Positions 1-9,392 of a stretch of DNA of 60,214 nucleotides are shown piece by piece (position 1 is the stretch's first letter; every line of letters starts with the position of its first letter). Location of the stretch: positions 1 to 60,214 of the forward strand of contig CALDYY010000019.1 in assembly GCA_937944245.1 (NCBI GenBank), written 5' to 3'. This DNA is from an uncultured Saprospiraceae bacterium (GTDB lineage Bacteria > Bacteroidota > Bacteroidia > Chitinophagales > Saprospiraceae). The position numbers and the translations under genes are program-made. The notes beneath the pieces are model-generated. The model ran no database searches, was not told the origin of the DNA, and worked only from the letters and a program-made list of their open reading frames with translations.

Positions 1-156
1 ATAGCTTTTCGGATAAATGTTATTATGATAACTTTATCATTAGTAGTAAGTTATCTATATAGAGCATCTCGAGGAGAATTAACGCAAAGAATGAAAACTA
101 GCCTTTATGTATGTATGATAGGAATTTTAATAGGGATAATAATTTTTTTTCGATAG
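1..156 (+). CDS. C-terminal end of an unidentified membrane protein (partial)
   Basis: The reading frame is open from base 1 to a TAG at 154-156 and gives 51 residues cut by the window edge. It holds two hydrophobic stretches (around residues 6-20 and 36-50) separated by a basic, polar linker (YRASRGELTQRMK), as expected for the last two helices of an integral membrane protein with a cytoplasmic loop. The family cannot be recognised from this fragment. It converges on the minus-strand M23 gene. That this is a real coding tail is an inference from the open frame and the membrane-like composition. Confidence 0.55.
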   Translation: MAFRINVIMITLSLVVSYLYRASRGELTQRMKTSLYVCMIGILIGIIIFFR

Positions 157-238
157 ATTAAGACACTTCCTAGTGAAAACACCACGATGGACAATGTTTC
201 CAAACATTATCTTAAACCATCTTGAGCGTTCTTGTAAT

Positions 239-265
239 GAGGGTTTCACTTAAAGTGGAAACCTC
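239..265. terminator. Imperfect hairpin between convergent genes
   Basis: Arms 239-250 and 254-265 pair over 12 positions with one G-A mismatch and one wobble around a TAA loop. It lies between the partial upstream gene and the 3' end of the minus-strand M23 gene, so it could stop transcription from either side. There is no clear T-tract, so this is a weak call. Confidence 0.4.
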
Positions 266-322
266 ACTCGCTAGGTTACACAAAACGCTAATGCATTTGC
301 CCTAAATTATATAAGCTAAGCA

Positions 323-1207
323 CTAAAAATTCAAATACTCCGCAGGGTCAACAGCTCTGCCATTGTGCCAAAGTTCAAAGTGGAGGTGCGGACCATCTGT
401 TTTCATACCTGTATTGCCAATAACAGCAACAGCTTCTCCTGCTTTTACAAAACTGCCCATTTCTTTGAGCAAAATGGAATTGTGCTTATACACCGAAACC
501 GTGTTGTTGGCGTGTTGTATGGCAATGACATTACCTGTTTCCACCGAAAATTCAGTAAAGAAAACATAACCATCTAGCACTGCTTTGATGGGCGTATTTT
601 GAGGCGCAATCAAATCTATGCCCAAATGTTTTTCTTTGGCGGAAAAAGAGCGAGATACCTCGCCATTTACAGGCGGAATAAAATGGAATTGCGCTAGTGG
701 TTTACTGTTGGCAAAGTTAGCCCTTTGTTCTCCATTGCGAGCGTATGAACCGACTTCCTGCATTTCTACTTCGGCTCTCAATTCCTCTTCAATTTCGCTA
801 GCCTCAGTGTTCAAAGTGGAATCTTGCCAATTGATTTTATCCGTAGGTTCTTTTATATCATCTTCTGTTTGTACGTTGGCAGTCAATATCTTGCGGAAGT
901 TCTCGGCGTAACTTCTATGAGCAGCAGCTTCGCGCTCCAATTGGTCAAGTTGGCGAGTCAAAGCAATTACTTTTTCATATTCTACCCCGCCCTTGTTGTA
1001 GCCCGGAATATACTGCTTTAAAGGAGTATAAGTAATCAACATCCACATCATAATCGCCACCATTACAACGATGGTACTCAATAAAATATAAACATTAAGT
1101 AAGGATAATCGGTACGAACCCATCTCCTCGAAACTCTCATTATTCATAATTACCAGACGGTAAGTATGCCTCAACCTTTCCCAAAGTGTTTTTTCTTGAT
1201 TTTCCAT
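323..1207 (-). CDS. M23 family metallopeptidase (LytM domain), membrane-anchored
   Basis: This is a 294-residue cell-envelope protein. A short basic N-terminus is followed by one membrane segment (about residues 38-60), a coiled-coil region rich in Glu/Arg, and a C-terminal LytM/peptidase M23 domain (about 185-292). The zinc motif is intact: HLGID gives the H-x3-D pair and GPHLHFEL gives the HxH pair. M23 enzymes cleave peptide cross-links of peptidoglycan, and in this topology the domain faces the periplasm. The start is an ATG at 1207, with a -7 element TAACTTTG at 1238-1231 upstream. It is divergent from the oxidoreductase at 1349. Confidence 0.9.
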   Translation of the reverse strand: MENQEKTLWERLRHTYRLVIMNNESFEEMGSYRLSLLNVYILLSTIVVMVAIMMWMLITYTPLKQYIPGYNKGGVEYEKVIALTRQLDQLEREAAAHRSYAENFRKILTANVQTEDDIKEPTDKINWQDSTLNTEASEIEEELRAEVEMQEVGSYARNGEQRANFANSKPLAQFHFIPPVNGEVSRSFSAKEKHLGIDLIAPQNTPIKAVLDGYVFFTEFSVETGNVIAIQHANNTVSVYKHNSILLKEMGSFVKAGEAVAVIGNTGMKTDGPHLHFELWHNGRAVDPAEYLNF

Positions 1208-1230
1208 ACCAACTACTTTGAATTAATTTG

Positions 1231-1238
1231 CAAAGTTA
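1231..1238 (-). promoter_or_regulatory. Bacteroidota -7 element for the M23 gene
   Basis: Read on the minus strand this is TAACTTTG, an exact match to the Bacteroidota TAnnTTTG consensus, 23 bp upstream of the ATG at 1207. No exact TTTG lies at the usual -33 spacing; a near match (TTTC) is present. It forms a divergent pair with the element at 1297-1304. Confidence 0.5.
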
Positions 1239-1296
1239 AACACTTCTTTACATTATGAAACAGTTGATTGCCAATAAAATAGATTTCGTGCATGAC

Positions 1297-1304
1297 TAAC
1301 TTTG
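1297..1304 (+). promoter_or_regulatory. Bacteroidota -7 element for the Gfo/Idh/MocA gene
   Basis: TAACTTTG matches TAnnTTTG exactly. A transcript from here would begin near 1311, downstream of the in-frame ATG at 1292. This supports the ATG at 1349 as the true start of the oxidoreductase. A TTG occurs 26 nt upstream (1268-1270). Confidence 0.5.
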
Positions 1305-1348
1305 AAAAAAACACAAAAGTCTTATTTTGTGCTTCAAAACGAAATACC

Positions 1349-2392
1349 ATGTATCCAATAAAAACAGCAATTTGTGCTTATGGTTTGTCAGGGCAAGTTT
1401 TTCATGCCCCCTACATCGCACACCACAAAGGTTTTGAATTGTATAAAATTTTGCAACGCCAATCTAATTCAGCGCAAAAAGATTATCCAAACACCATTAT
1501 ATCAAAGGCTTACGATGATTTACTCAACGACGATACTATTGAACTTATTATCGTCAACACACCAAATCATTTGCATTATGAAATGACTAAGCAAGCATTG
1601 CAAGCGGGCAAACACGTTTTAGTCGAAAAGCCCTTCACAGAAACTATTGAACAGGCGGAGAAACTCATCACACTAGCGAAAACAAAAAACCTAGTGCTTT
1701 ATGTTTATCAAAATCGCCGTTGGGATAGTGATTTTCAAACAGTTAAAAAAGTGCTAGAAGCCAACTTACTTGGACGCTTGGTCTATTACGAAGCCAACTG
1801 GGATCGCTATCGCAATTTCGTAAAGCCAGATACTTGGAAAGAAGCAGCAGAAGGCGGAACAGGAATGCTCTATGACTTGGGGTCGCACATGATTGACCAA
1901 ATTGTTTCACTTTTCGGGTTGCCTGAAAGTGTGAATGCACAGCTACGCATCAATAGAACTGGTGGAAAAGTAATAGATTTTTTTTCACTTCAACTGCAAT
2001 ATTCGCAATTAGAAGTAGCCATAGGAGGCAGCTATCTAGCACGCGAAGCAAGACCCCGTTTTTTACTGCATGGCGAACTGGGCAGTTTTGTCAAATATGG
2101 TTTAGACCCTCAAGAGGACCGCATTAAAGCAGGTTGGCAAATACATCATCCAGAAATTGGTGTAGAGCCTGAAGAAACATGGGGAACACTTCATACCGCA
2201 CTTAATGACTTGACTTTCAAAGGAAAAATAAGCTCTGAAATAGGCAACTATATGGGTTTATTTGAGGATTTATATCAAGCCATTCGCATGCAAAAAGCAC
2301 CTCAAGTGCAACCCTTACAAGCATTACACACCATGCGCATCATCGAGGCAGCCATAAAAAGCCATGCCACAGCGCGCAAAATCAGCCTATGA
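1349..2392 (+). CDS. Gfo/Idh/MocA family NAD(P)-dependent oxidoreductase
   Basis: This is a 347-residue soluble dehydrogenase of the Gfo/Idh/MocA family. The N-terminal Rossmann fold begins TAICAYGLSGQVFHAP and is followed by VNTPNHLHYEM and the family signature LVEKPF. The C-terminal half carries DLGSHMIDQ, holding the usual catalytic-region histidine. The frame extends upstream to an ATG at 1292, but the extra 19 residues are not family-like and lie at or before the likely transcription start, so 1349 was chosen. The substrate (a sugar or polyol) cannot be read from sequence. It resembles the YdgJ-type subgroup in overall layout. Confidence 0.85.
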   Translation: MYPIKTAICAYGLSGQVFHAPYIAHHKGFELYKILQRQSNSAQKDYPNTIISKAYDDLLNDDTIELIIVNTPNHLHYEMTKQALQAGKHVLVEKPFTETIEQAEKLITLAKTKNLVLYVYQNRRWDSDFQTVKKVLEANLLGRLVYYEANWDRYRNFVKPDTWKEAAEGGTGMLYDLGSHMIDQIVSLFGLPESVNAQLRINRTGGKVIDFFSLQLQYSQLEVAIGGSYLAREARPRFLLHGELGSFVKYGLDPQEDRIKAGWQIHHPEIGVEPEETWGTLHTALNDLTFKGKISSEIGNYMGLFEDLYQAIRMQKAPQVQPLQALHTMRIIEAAIKSHATARKISL

Positions 2393-2497
2393 GTCAATAT
2401 TCTATGCGATACTCATTTGAGGCATACAAGAAAATTGCATTTTTATCGTTCAAAAAGGGAGTTAAACAATAGCACTACCCAGTGCAAAGCAAAAAAT

Positions 2498-5479
2498 ATG
2501 AAAAAATTTATTTTATTGTTGTTGCCTATCCTGTTGGCAACAGCTTGTGTTACACAAAAAAAGAAGGGAGAGGCTTCTGGAGTCAAAAAATTTTACCACG
2601 ATTTGACTGCTGAATTTAATGGCTATTTCAATGCAACGGAAATCCTGAAAGCCACCACAGCACAGCTAAGTATTCAAGAACCAGATAATTACAATCAAAT
2701 ACTGCCTATATATCCTTATGTTAAAGCAACCAACCCAAGAGCAGCGGCAGGTAAGCTAGATGAAGCCATTAAAAAAGTAACCATTGTTACTGCATTGCAT
2801 CAGCCCAGCCATTGGGTGGATGACTGTTACCTGGTAGCAGGCAAAGCACAATATTTAAAGCAGGACTACGAATCGGCTGAGGAGACTTTTGAATACTTAG
2901 TGTCTGAATTTAGCCCAGAAGCAAAACTGGCAAAGGAAAAATCTAGTAAATCTTCAAAGCCTAAATCCGCTGCCGAAGTACAAAAAGTGCGTAAACAAAA
3001 AGAAAAAGAACGAGTAGCAAAATCAAAAGAACGCGAAAAAACAGCAGCACAAAAGCGAAAAGCCTACAACAAAGCTAAAAAACAAAAGGAGCGCGAGCGC
3101 GAAAAAGCTAGAAAACAAGGTAAGCCTGTGCCGCGCCCACCGAAACCAGAAGAGGGCGAAGGCACTACGCCAACACCTGAAAAAAAAGAACCAGAACTTT
3201 CCGCTAAACAGAAAAAACAAGAAGAAAAAAAGAAGAAAAAAGAGGCAGCCGAAGAAAAGAAAGCGTTGGAAGATGATGACAGTGATAAGCCTTTCAAACA
3301 TAAACCTGCTTATCAAGATGGGCAACTTTGGTTACTAAGAACTTACATTGAGCGCGGTAAATACGACCAAGCGAATTACATCATGCGCCAACTTTACGAT
3401 AACAAAAAAATTCGCTCGGATGTAGCTCACGAGTTATTTCTGGCAACAGCTTATTATTACATTCGACGAAGAGAATATGCCAGTGCCATTGCACCATTAG
3501 ACAAGGCAGTACAATCGGGAGATAACCGCATATTGAAAGCTAGATATGCCTTTATTTTGGCACAGCTTTATGAAATGCAAGGGCAACATCAAGAAGCCTA
3601 CAAGAACTATCAACAAGCAGTAAAATTCAGACCTGTTTATGAGATGGATTTTAATGCAAGATTGAGCATGGTCATTAATCAATACCAAAGTGGCAGTGTT
3701 GGTAAGGAACAAGCAATAAGTAGTTTAGAAACTTTCTTGAAAGATGAAAAAAATGTAGATTACTTAGACCGTATTTACTTTTCGATAGCCGAAGTATATT
3801 TAAAATCCGGACAAGAAGATAAAGCAGTGGCTTACTTAGAGTTAGCAATCAATGAAGGCAACTCTAGCAAATCACAAAGGGTAGAAACCAATCTGAAATT
3901 AGCACGCATCTATTATCAAAGTGAAAACTATTTAAAAGCCAGCGATGCTTACGGAAAAGCGCTAGTTAATTTGCCTAAAACAGACAATCGCTATCCAGAA
4001 GTAGAGCGTTTGAGCAGTTCGTTGCGCGAAATCGCTATTCGATTGGAGACTATTCAAAAACAAGATAGTTTATTGCGCATCGCAGATATGTCCATTGACG
4101 AAAAGCGCGCTTTTGCTATGAATCGCAAGCGCGAAATGGACGAGCAGCGCAGAAAAGCCGCTATTGATGCAGCAAAACAAGGAACAAATGCTGCACCGCT
4201 CAGCCGGCCTGCTTTGGCAGGGCAAACACCTACACAACTGACTTCCAATAGTACAAGCAAATACTGGGCTTACAACGACCGTGCTGTAAAAAAAGGACAA
4301 CGCGACTTTGAGCGGGAGTGGGGCGGAAGAATACTGGAGGATAACTGGCGAAAAAGTAATCGAGCCGGTGCTAGCATCGCTGGAAATGAAGTTGCAAATA
4401 TGAATGAGAGCAGTGCTGGAAACTTGGGTTTGCTCGATGCACAAGTCGTAGATATGCTTAGGGGAGTACCACAGTCAAAAGCACAAATGGATCAAGCAAA
4501 TGAAATGATTGCAGATGCTATGTTTGAATTGGGAGTGCTATATAGAAATAACTTGGAAAACTTTAGGAAGTCTATTGATATTTTAGAGCAATTATTGGTG
4601 CGCTATCCCAACTCAAAGCATATTCCAGAAGCCTTATATTACTTGCATCTGATGCACAAAAATCAAGGCAACACTGGTAAAGCTGAGGAATACCAACAGC
4701 GACTAGTGCGCGACTACCCCAATAGTGTTTTTGCTAAAATATTGACAGACCCAAATTTTGTGAACACACTCAACCAAAAAGAGCGCGACTTGACGCAATT
4801 TTATGATGAAACTTATGCGCTATTCAACGCTCGGAAATATGAAGAAACCAGCGACAGGCTTCAGCAGGTAGCGCAACGATTTGGAAAAGACCATGCCTTA
4901 CAAGCAAGATTTGCCCTGCTGCAAGCCATGACAACAGGTGCTTTGCAAGGTGTAGAAACTTATGTTGCCGAATTACAGAAAATAGTGGCTGCTTTTCCTA
5001 ATACAGATGAGCAAAAGCGCGCAAGGGAGATTTTGCGTTTGCTAGGCGAGCGTAGTACCCCCAGCGCGTTGGGACAAGTTTCTAGTCCAGATGCGCAGGA
5101 AAGTGAATCACAATTCACTTATGAGCCAGATAAAATGCACTATATAATCATTACAGTTTCTTCAGATGATGCGTTGACAGATGCTAAAATTGCTGTTTCT
5201 AATTTCAATCGCAAATATTATCAGGCAGAAAATTTAAGAATTTCCAATATTTATTTAACGCCTGAAGGTCAAGAGCGCATTCCTGTTATTGTGATTCGAC
5301 GCTATGATAATGCAGAAAAAGCAATGGAATACTTCAAATCTACCTTACTCAATCGCAATGATTTTATAAAAGATAAGTTTGAGATATACCCTATCACACA
5401 AACCAATTATCAGCAAGTCATTCGCAATAGATCATTGGGCAGCTATCGGGATTTCTTTAACTCGAACTACAAAAACTAA
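2498..5479 (+). CDS. sprE: SprE/PorW-like type IX secretion system TPR lipoprotein
   Basis: This is a 993-residue lipoprotein starting MKKFILLLLPILLATAC, with the lipobox cysteine at residue 17. The opening after the lipobox (KKFYHDLTAEFNGYFNATEIL) and the many TPR-like helices match SprE/PorW, an outer-membrane-associated factor required for gliding and type IX secretion in Flavobacterium and Porphyromonas. A roughly 120-residue Lys/Glu-rich insertion (about residues 144-267) splits the TPR region. The C-terminus is an SPOR-like alpha/beta domain (MHYIIITVSSDDALTDAK...). The frame opens at a TTG at 2417, but the lipoprotein signal fixes the ATG at 2498. No other T9SS gene is nearby. Confidence 0.85.
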   Translation: MKKFILLLLPILLATACVTQKKKGEASGVKKFYHDLTAEFNGYFNATEILKATTAQLSIQEPDNYNQILPIYPYVKATNPRAAAGKLDEAIKKVTIVTALHQPSHWVDDCYLVAGKAQYLKQDYESAEETFEYLVSEFSPEAKLAKEKSSKSSKPKSAAEVQKVRKQKEKERVAKSKEREKTAAQKRKAYNKAKKQKEREREKARKQGKPVPRPPKPEEGEGTTPTPEKKEPELSAKQKKQEEKKKKKEAAEEKKALEDDDSDKPFKHKPAYQDGQLWLLRTYIERGKYDQANYIMRQLYDNKKIRSDVAHELFLATAYYYIRRREYASAIAPLDKAVQSGDNRILKARYAFILAQLYEMQGQHQEAYKNYQQAVKFRPVYEMDFNARLSMVINQYQSGSVGKEQAISSLETFLKDEKNVDYLDRIYFSIAEVYLKSGQEDKAVAYLELAINEGNSSKSQRVETNLKLARIYYQSENYLKASDAYGKALVNLPKTDNRYPEVERLSSSLREIAIRLETIQKQDSLLRIADMSIDEKRAFAMNRKREMDEQRRKAAIDAAKQGTNAAPLSRPALAGQTPTQLTSNSTSKYWAYNDRAVKKGQRDFEREWGGRILEDNWRKSNRAGASIAGNEVANMNESSAGNLGLLDAQVVDMLRGVPQSKAQMDQANEMIADAMFELGVLYRNNLENFRKSIDILEQLLVRYPNSKHIPEALYYLHLMHKNQGNTGKAEEYQQRLVRDYPNSVFAKILTDPNFVNTLNQKERDLTQFYDETYALFNARKYEETSDRLQQVAQRFGKDHALQARFALLQAMTTGALQGVETYVAELQKIVAAFPNTDEQKRAREILRLLGERSTPSALGQVSSPDAQESESQFTYEPDKMHYIIITVSSDDALTDAKIAVSNFNRKYYQAENLRISNIYLTPEGQERIPVIVIRRYDNAEKAMEYFKSTLLNRNDFIKDKFEIYPITQTNYQQVIRNRSLGSYRDFFNSNYKN

Positions 5480-5531
5480 GATTGTTGAATTTGAAATATT
5501 GACTTTTATGCTGTTTTCAGGAATAGCAGAT

Positions 5532-7037
5532 TTATTTTCCTTTTCCTTGGAATAGCACTAAAATTGTATAAAACAAAATCCGAATATCCAGTGCAAGCGA
5601 CATATTTTCGATGTAAAGAATATCAAATTTGAGGCGTTGAATCATTTCATCCACAGTAGAAGCATAACCGTATTTGACTTGTCCCCACGAGGTAATGCCA
5701 GGACGCACTTTAAGCAAATGCCGATAGTGCGGCGCACGCTCCATGATGAGGTCAATGTAATACTGCCGCTCCGGACGAGGTCCGACCAAAGACATATCCC
5801 CTTTCAGCACATTCCAAAACTGAGGAAGTTCGTCAATGCGCCATTTACGCATGATGCTACCCCAGCGCGTGCAGCGACTATCGCCACAGTAAGATAACTT
5901 CGGACCGTGTTCTTCAGCATCCACGTACATAGAGCGAAATTTGTAAATATAAAAAGGTTTGTGATTCAATCCGATGCGTTTTTGTTTAAATAGTATTGGT
6001 CCAGGAGAAGAGAATTTAACCCTTACAGATATGTATATGTAAAACGGGAGCAGTAGCACCAGCATAGTAGTAGAAACAACAACATCCATAATACGCTTCA
6101 TAAGGAGTTGCCACTTGGGCATTAGTTCTTGCTCAATTTCGATAAGGACTGCCCCATACAAATAGTTCATTTTTACTGTCCCCAGCAAAATGTCATACAT
6201 GTCGGGAATAATTTTCACTAAAATACGATTGCCATAATCGAATAGAGTACTCAAAATACCACTTAAGCGATTATGCTCAGAAGTTTCAATCGCCACAATG
6301 ACTTCTTCTATGTTATAAAGTTCAATTACCTGTTCAATTTGATTGCTTTTACCTAACACAGGTAAATATTCTTTAAGTTCGTTAGTGCTATTACCATTGA
6401 TATCAATAAAACCTATGAAGTTATTGCCTAAGCCCTTTTCTCTACTCGTGATTTCCTTATACAAATCCAAGGCATTTTGATTGCCTCCAACGATAAGCGT
6501 ATTGTAGGTAATCAATCCTGACTTTAGGCGGATAGAAGCTCTAGTTAGTAAAATCATCCTCGCGGTAACCGTCAATAAAAAATGTACCGCAAACAAGACC
6601 AGAAAAGAACGATAATAAGTTTGATAACTTACTGCAATATCGTCCAACAACAACGTAAAAAAAATAAACAACACTCCAATAAAACTCAATAAGAATGTAC
6701 GCAAAAATGCTTCCATTCTTGAAATGCGATAAATATCATGGTAAATGTCAAAAATAGCATAGAGCAGAATCCATCCTATGGGAATAGCGATGATACCAAA
6801 CCAAAAATTTTGGTCATTTAGCAAACTAACATCAATGAGGTTGCCCTCTAAGTATTTGCGATAGATGAAAAAAATCAGCCATCCTAGCATAGCTGAAAAA
6901 AAATCAGCAATTTTGTAAACGAAAGTGTCCCATTTTCTAGTCTTTGTGGAACTTCTCTTCACAGCCTCTAACATCCCGTTTTGCGGCGGAGTAGGTATTC
7001 CTTTAGTCGTAGTTAATTTTCCTTTTGATGCTTGCAT
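5532..7037 (-). CDS. Polyprenyl glycosylphosphotransferase (WcaJ-like initiating sugar transferase)
   Basis: This is a 501-residue membrane enzyme that transfers a sugar phosphate to the lipid carrier, starting exopolysaccharide or glycan assembly. It shows four to five N-terminal membrane helices, a CoA-binding-like Rossmann segment (TLIVGGNQNALDLYKEI), and a C-terminal bacterial sugar-transferase domain with PGPILFKQKRIG, FYIYKFRSM and LPQFWNVLKGDMSLVGPRPE. The ATG at 7037 (MQASKGKL) was chosen. A longer frame starts at a TTG at 7109 and would overlap the upstream lipoprotein gene by 34 bp. It is probably co-transcribed with that gene (38 bp gap). Confidence 0.9.
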   Translation of the reverse strand: MQASKGKLTTTKGIPTPPQNGMLEAVKRSSTKTRKWDTFVYKIADFFSAMLGWLIFFIYRKYLEGNLIDVSLLNDQNFWFGIIAIPIGWILLYAIFDIYHDIYRISRMEAFLRTFLLSFIGVLFIFFTLLLDDIAVSYQTYYRSFLVLFAVHFLLTVTARMILLTRASIRLKSGLITYNTLIVGGNQNALDLYKEITSREKGLGNNFIGFIDINGNSTNELKEYLPVLGKSNQIEQVIELYNIEEVIVAIETSEHNRLSGILSTLFDYGNRILVKIIPDMYDILLGTVKMNYLYGAVLIEIEQELMPKWQLLMKRIMDVVVSTTMLVLLLPFYIYISVRVKFSSPGPILFKQKRIGLNHKPFYIYKFRSMYVDAEEHGPKLSYCGDSRCTRWGSIMRKWRIDELPQFWNVLKGDMSLVGPRPERQYYIDLIMERAPHYRHLLKVRPGITSWGQVKYGYASTVDEMIQRLKFDILYIENMSLALDIRILFYTILVLFQGKGK

Positions 7038-7075
7038 ATCTTTACGTAAAAGTGATGGTTCAGTTTTTATTTGTT

Positions 7076-7942
7076 TTAAAAATGAACCAATTTTATATTG
7101 TCCAACCAAATACGCCCAATGTCCATGTCTGGTGGCAGTACCGCAACAAAGGCTACCTGATATTCGTCGGCTTTCAAGACAAAAGCAGTTTCCGAAAAAT
7201 TCAAATAGACCTTATTCCAGTCTTTTCGAGGGCGTAAGATAGGTTCAAATAAACGTTCAGCAGGTTTGGATAAATCGTTGTAATGACCAATTAATCCAAT
7301 GCCTAGCTCAACGTCTGTTTTATAAGTTAACTCAAGGTAAACAAAAGCACCTTTATCTAATAATCCTTTGTATTTTTGATCTATTCTACTTGCTATTTGA
7401 ACAACTCTGTTATTGGAGGTTAATGTAATTCGTCCTGAGCGTCGTCCTTCAAATACCTCTTCGGTATCAAAATCAATTTTGGTGAGCAAGTTTCCGTCTA
7501 AATCCTCTGTAAACAACTGAAAATCAGCTTCAAAATCTTCTATGAAAGCAAAGGCAATATCTTGGCGATAGCTAGTAATTGGCAAAAGCGTATCTGTTTG
7601 TAAAGGCAATAAAGTCGTATTAGAAAGATAAGGCAAAAAGAAGGGGTAAATCTCGGGAAGTGTACTAATACCATTGTCTTTTATGCCCGCATCTATCCTA
7701 ATATCAGCCTTACCTTCCTGCAAAATTGGAATGGTAGAGGGTAAATTATAAACCCCTAGAAATTCACCATTCACCGTCAGCCATGCTTCTGTTATTTTTT
7801 GATGACCACTACCTTGATTAGAGTTTGTTAGTCGAAAATCAAAAGGTTGAAGGTAAATATAAGCGGGTAAGCGTTCTTCTGGATTAATCAGATTACAGGC
7901 AGAAAATAAACAGACTAGAAACAGCAATATCCTGTAATTCAT
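7076..7942 (-). CDS. Conserved lipoprotein, lectin/CBM-like
   Basis: This is a 288-residue exported protein with a clear lipobox (LVCLFSAC, Cys 16). The rest is beta-rich. The C-terminal half (about residues 140-288) reads like a carbohydrate-binding or jelly-roll domain (EDFEADFQLFTEDLDGN, SGRITLTSNNRVVQI, ending IGRIWLDNIKLVHF). I cannot name a family. It sits directly upstream of the initiating sugar transferase on the same strand, which suggests a role in envelope glycan handling, but this is inference from position only. Confidence 0.7.
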   Translation of the reverse strand: MNYRILLFLVCLFSACNLINPEERLPAYIYLQPFDFRLTNSNQGSGHQKITEAWLTVNGEFLGVYNLPSTIPILQEGKADIRIDAGIKDNGISTLPEIYPFFLPYLSNTTLLPLQTDTLLPITSYRQDIAFAFIEDFEADFQLFTEDLDGNLLTKIDFDTEEVFEGRRSGRITLTSNNRVVQIASRIDQKYKGLLDKGAFVYLELTYKTDVELGIGLIGHYNDLSKPAERLFEPILRPRKDWNKVYLNFSETAFVLKADEYQVAFVAVLPPDMDIGRIWLDNIKLVHF

Positions 7943-8039
7943 ACGATTATCGTTGTATCGAATGCTTTAAGTCAACAAATGAGTTCAAAAACGAACCCTA
8001 AATTAATATATTCAACATTGAGTTTAAAATAACTTTACA

Positions 8040-9041
8040 TTAAATTTGCAAAAAAGATAACGCTTTTTCTTGTCGTGTTTGTATGCTGTCTAAAATTTGC
8101 TGCGCCAAATACAGTGCTTTATAGCCGTCTTCCATTGGTACTGTTGGCTTTTGGTCGTTTTGAATACTTTCTGCCAACGATTGTAATTCCATCTTAATCG
8201 CATTGATAGGTTCTATGAAAGGCTCTTCCATCGTCATCCATTTTTCACCTTGTTCCGTCGGAATTGGAATAGCAAATTCAGTTGTTTTTTCTGTACTCAA
8301 TTGCACGATTTGTGCCTTTTTCTCCAAAAAGTCCAAGCTAACATACGCATTAGGTTGAAAAAGGCGCAATTTTCGCATCTGCTTTATCGAGATTCTACTG
8401 GCAGTCAAGTTCGCTACACAACCATTGGCAAATTCAATGCGTGCGTTGGCAATATCTGGGGTATCACTAACAACAGCAACGCCACTTGCGCTCACATTCA
8501 TCACAGGTGAATTGACAAGGCTAAGCACAATATCTAAATCGTGGATCATCAAATCAAGTACCACAGAAACATCCGTTCCTCTAGGATTGAAAGTTGCTAA
8601 ACGATGCCCTTCAATGAACATAGGTTGAATCAAGCGACCACTTAACGCCAACAAAGCTGGATTGAAACGCTCTACGTGTCCCACTTGTGCCTTTACAGGA
8701 TGTTGTCGCAACAAGTCAAGTAACATTTCCGCCTCAGCGATAGTTTTAGTTATTGGCTTTTCAATAAAAAGATGCTTGCCAGCAATGATAACCTTTTGCG
8801 CCAGTTCAAAATGTGTGGGCGTAGGCGTTACAATGTCTATCACATCAACAGTATCAATGAGTGCTTCCACATTTTCAAAAGCAGCGATTTGAAATTCTGC
8901 CATTACCGCTTTTGCTTGCGCCTCATTAGGGTCGTAAAAACCAATCAATTCGTATGTTTCTGGAAGCTGTTGAATACATTTGAGATGAATTTTTCCCAAA
9001 TGACCTACCCCTAGCACGCCGATTTTTAATTTTTTCATCAT
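8040..9041 (-). CDS. Gfo/Idh/MocA family oxidoreductase, GnnA-like
   Basis: This is a 333-residue NAD-dependent dehydrogenase. The Rossmann motif is IGVLGVGHLGKIHL, the family signature is LFIEKPI, and the catalytic-region block is VGHVERFNPA followed by DLMIHDLDIVLSL. The GHVERFNPA block is typical of the UDP-N-acetylglucosamine 3-dehydrogenase (GnnA) branch. A role in making an amino sugar for lipid A or glycans is therefore plausible, but no aminotransferase partner (GnnB) is visible here. Two ATG codons sit in tandem at the start (9041 and 9038). The gene lies 51 bp downstream of the small membrane protein at 9093 and is probably co-transcribed with it. Confidence 0.85.
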   Translation of the reverse strand: MMKKLKIGVLGVGHLGKIHLKCIQQLPETYELIGFYDPNEAQAKAVMAEFQIAAFENVEALIDTVDVIDIVTPTPTHFELAQKVIIAGKHLFIEKPITKTIAEAEMLLDLLRQHPVKAQVGHVERFNPALLALSGRLIQPMFIEGHRLATFNPRGTDVSVVLDLMIHDLDIVLSLVNSPVMNVSASGVAVVSDTPDIANARIEFANGCVANLTASRISIKQMRKLRLFQPNAYVSLDFLEKKAQIVQLSTEKTTEFAIPIPTEQGEKWMTMEEPFIEPINAIKMELQSLAESIQNDQKPTVPMEDGYKALYLAQQILDSIQTRQEKALSFLQI

Positions 9042-9092
9042 AATCCTGAATTTCTAAGATTTGACAATAAAAAAGAACATTTATTATCAAAC

Positions 9093-9392
9093 TCATCTAA
9101 GATACATTAATACCCCTACAAAAAGTGTAATTAAAGCAATAAGTACCGTCGCCATTTTTACGGAATACTGAATGTGCTGGACAAACGCAGCAATGTCTTT
9201 TTTTAGATGTGGATATTTAGGATAAATTTCTTTTTCCATTTTTTGCTTGCTCAAAAAATGGCTACTATCAAATTCTACGCCATGTTGCACTAATTTTTTG
9301 TAAGCACGCAAGACCTTCACTCTAAAGTAAAAATTGAGTATTAACATAGCAGCGAAGATAGCTAAGATGAAAAAAAGTAAGAATTGTTGCAT
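9093..9392 (-). CDS. Small membrane protein of unknown function
   Basis: This is a 99-residue protein with a hydrophobic N-terminal segment (residues 3-23) and a C-terminal one (about 79-97). They flank a charged cytoplasmic or periplasmic stretch containing SKQKMEKEIYPKYPHLKKDI. No family is recognised. It starts at an ATG at 9392 and precedes the GnnA-like oxidoreductase on the same strand. Both the two-helix layout and the linkage are consistent with a real gene. Confidence 0.65.
   Translation of the reverse strand: MQQFLLFFILAIFAAMLILNFYFRVKVLRAYKKLVQHGVEFDSSHFLSKQKMEKEIYPKYPHLKKDIAAFVQHIQYSVKMATVLIALITLFVGVLMYLR

Noticed and set aside
3023-3325. Long Phe-rich minus-strand ORFs opposite the SprE insertion
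   Set aside because: They are the antisense of Lys/Glu codons (AAA/GAA read as TTT/TTC), have no signal or start context, and lie inside a well supported gene.
7038-7109. Longer start of the sugar transferase at a TTG (7109)
   Set aside because: It would overlap the upstream lipoprotein gene by 34 bp and the extra residues are not family-like; an ATG at 7037 is available.
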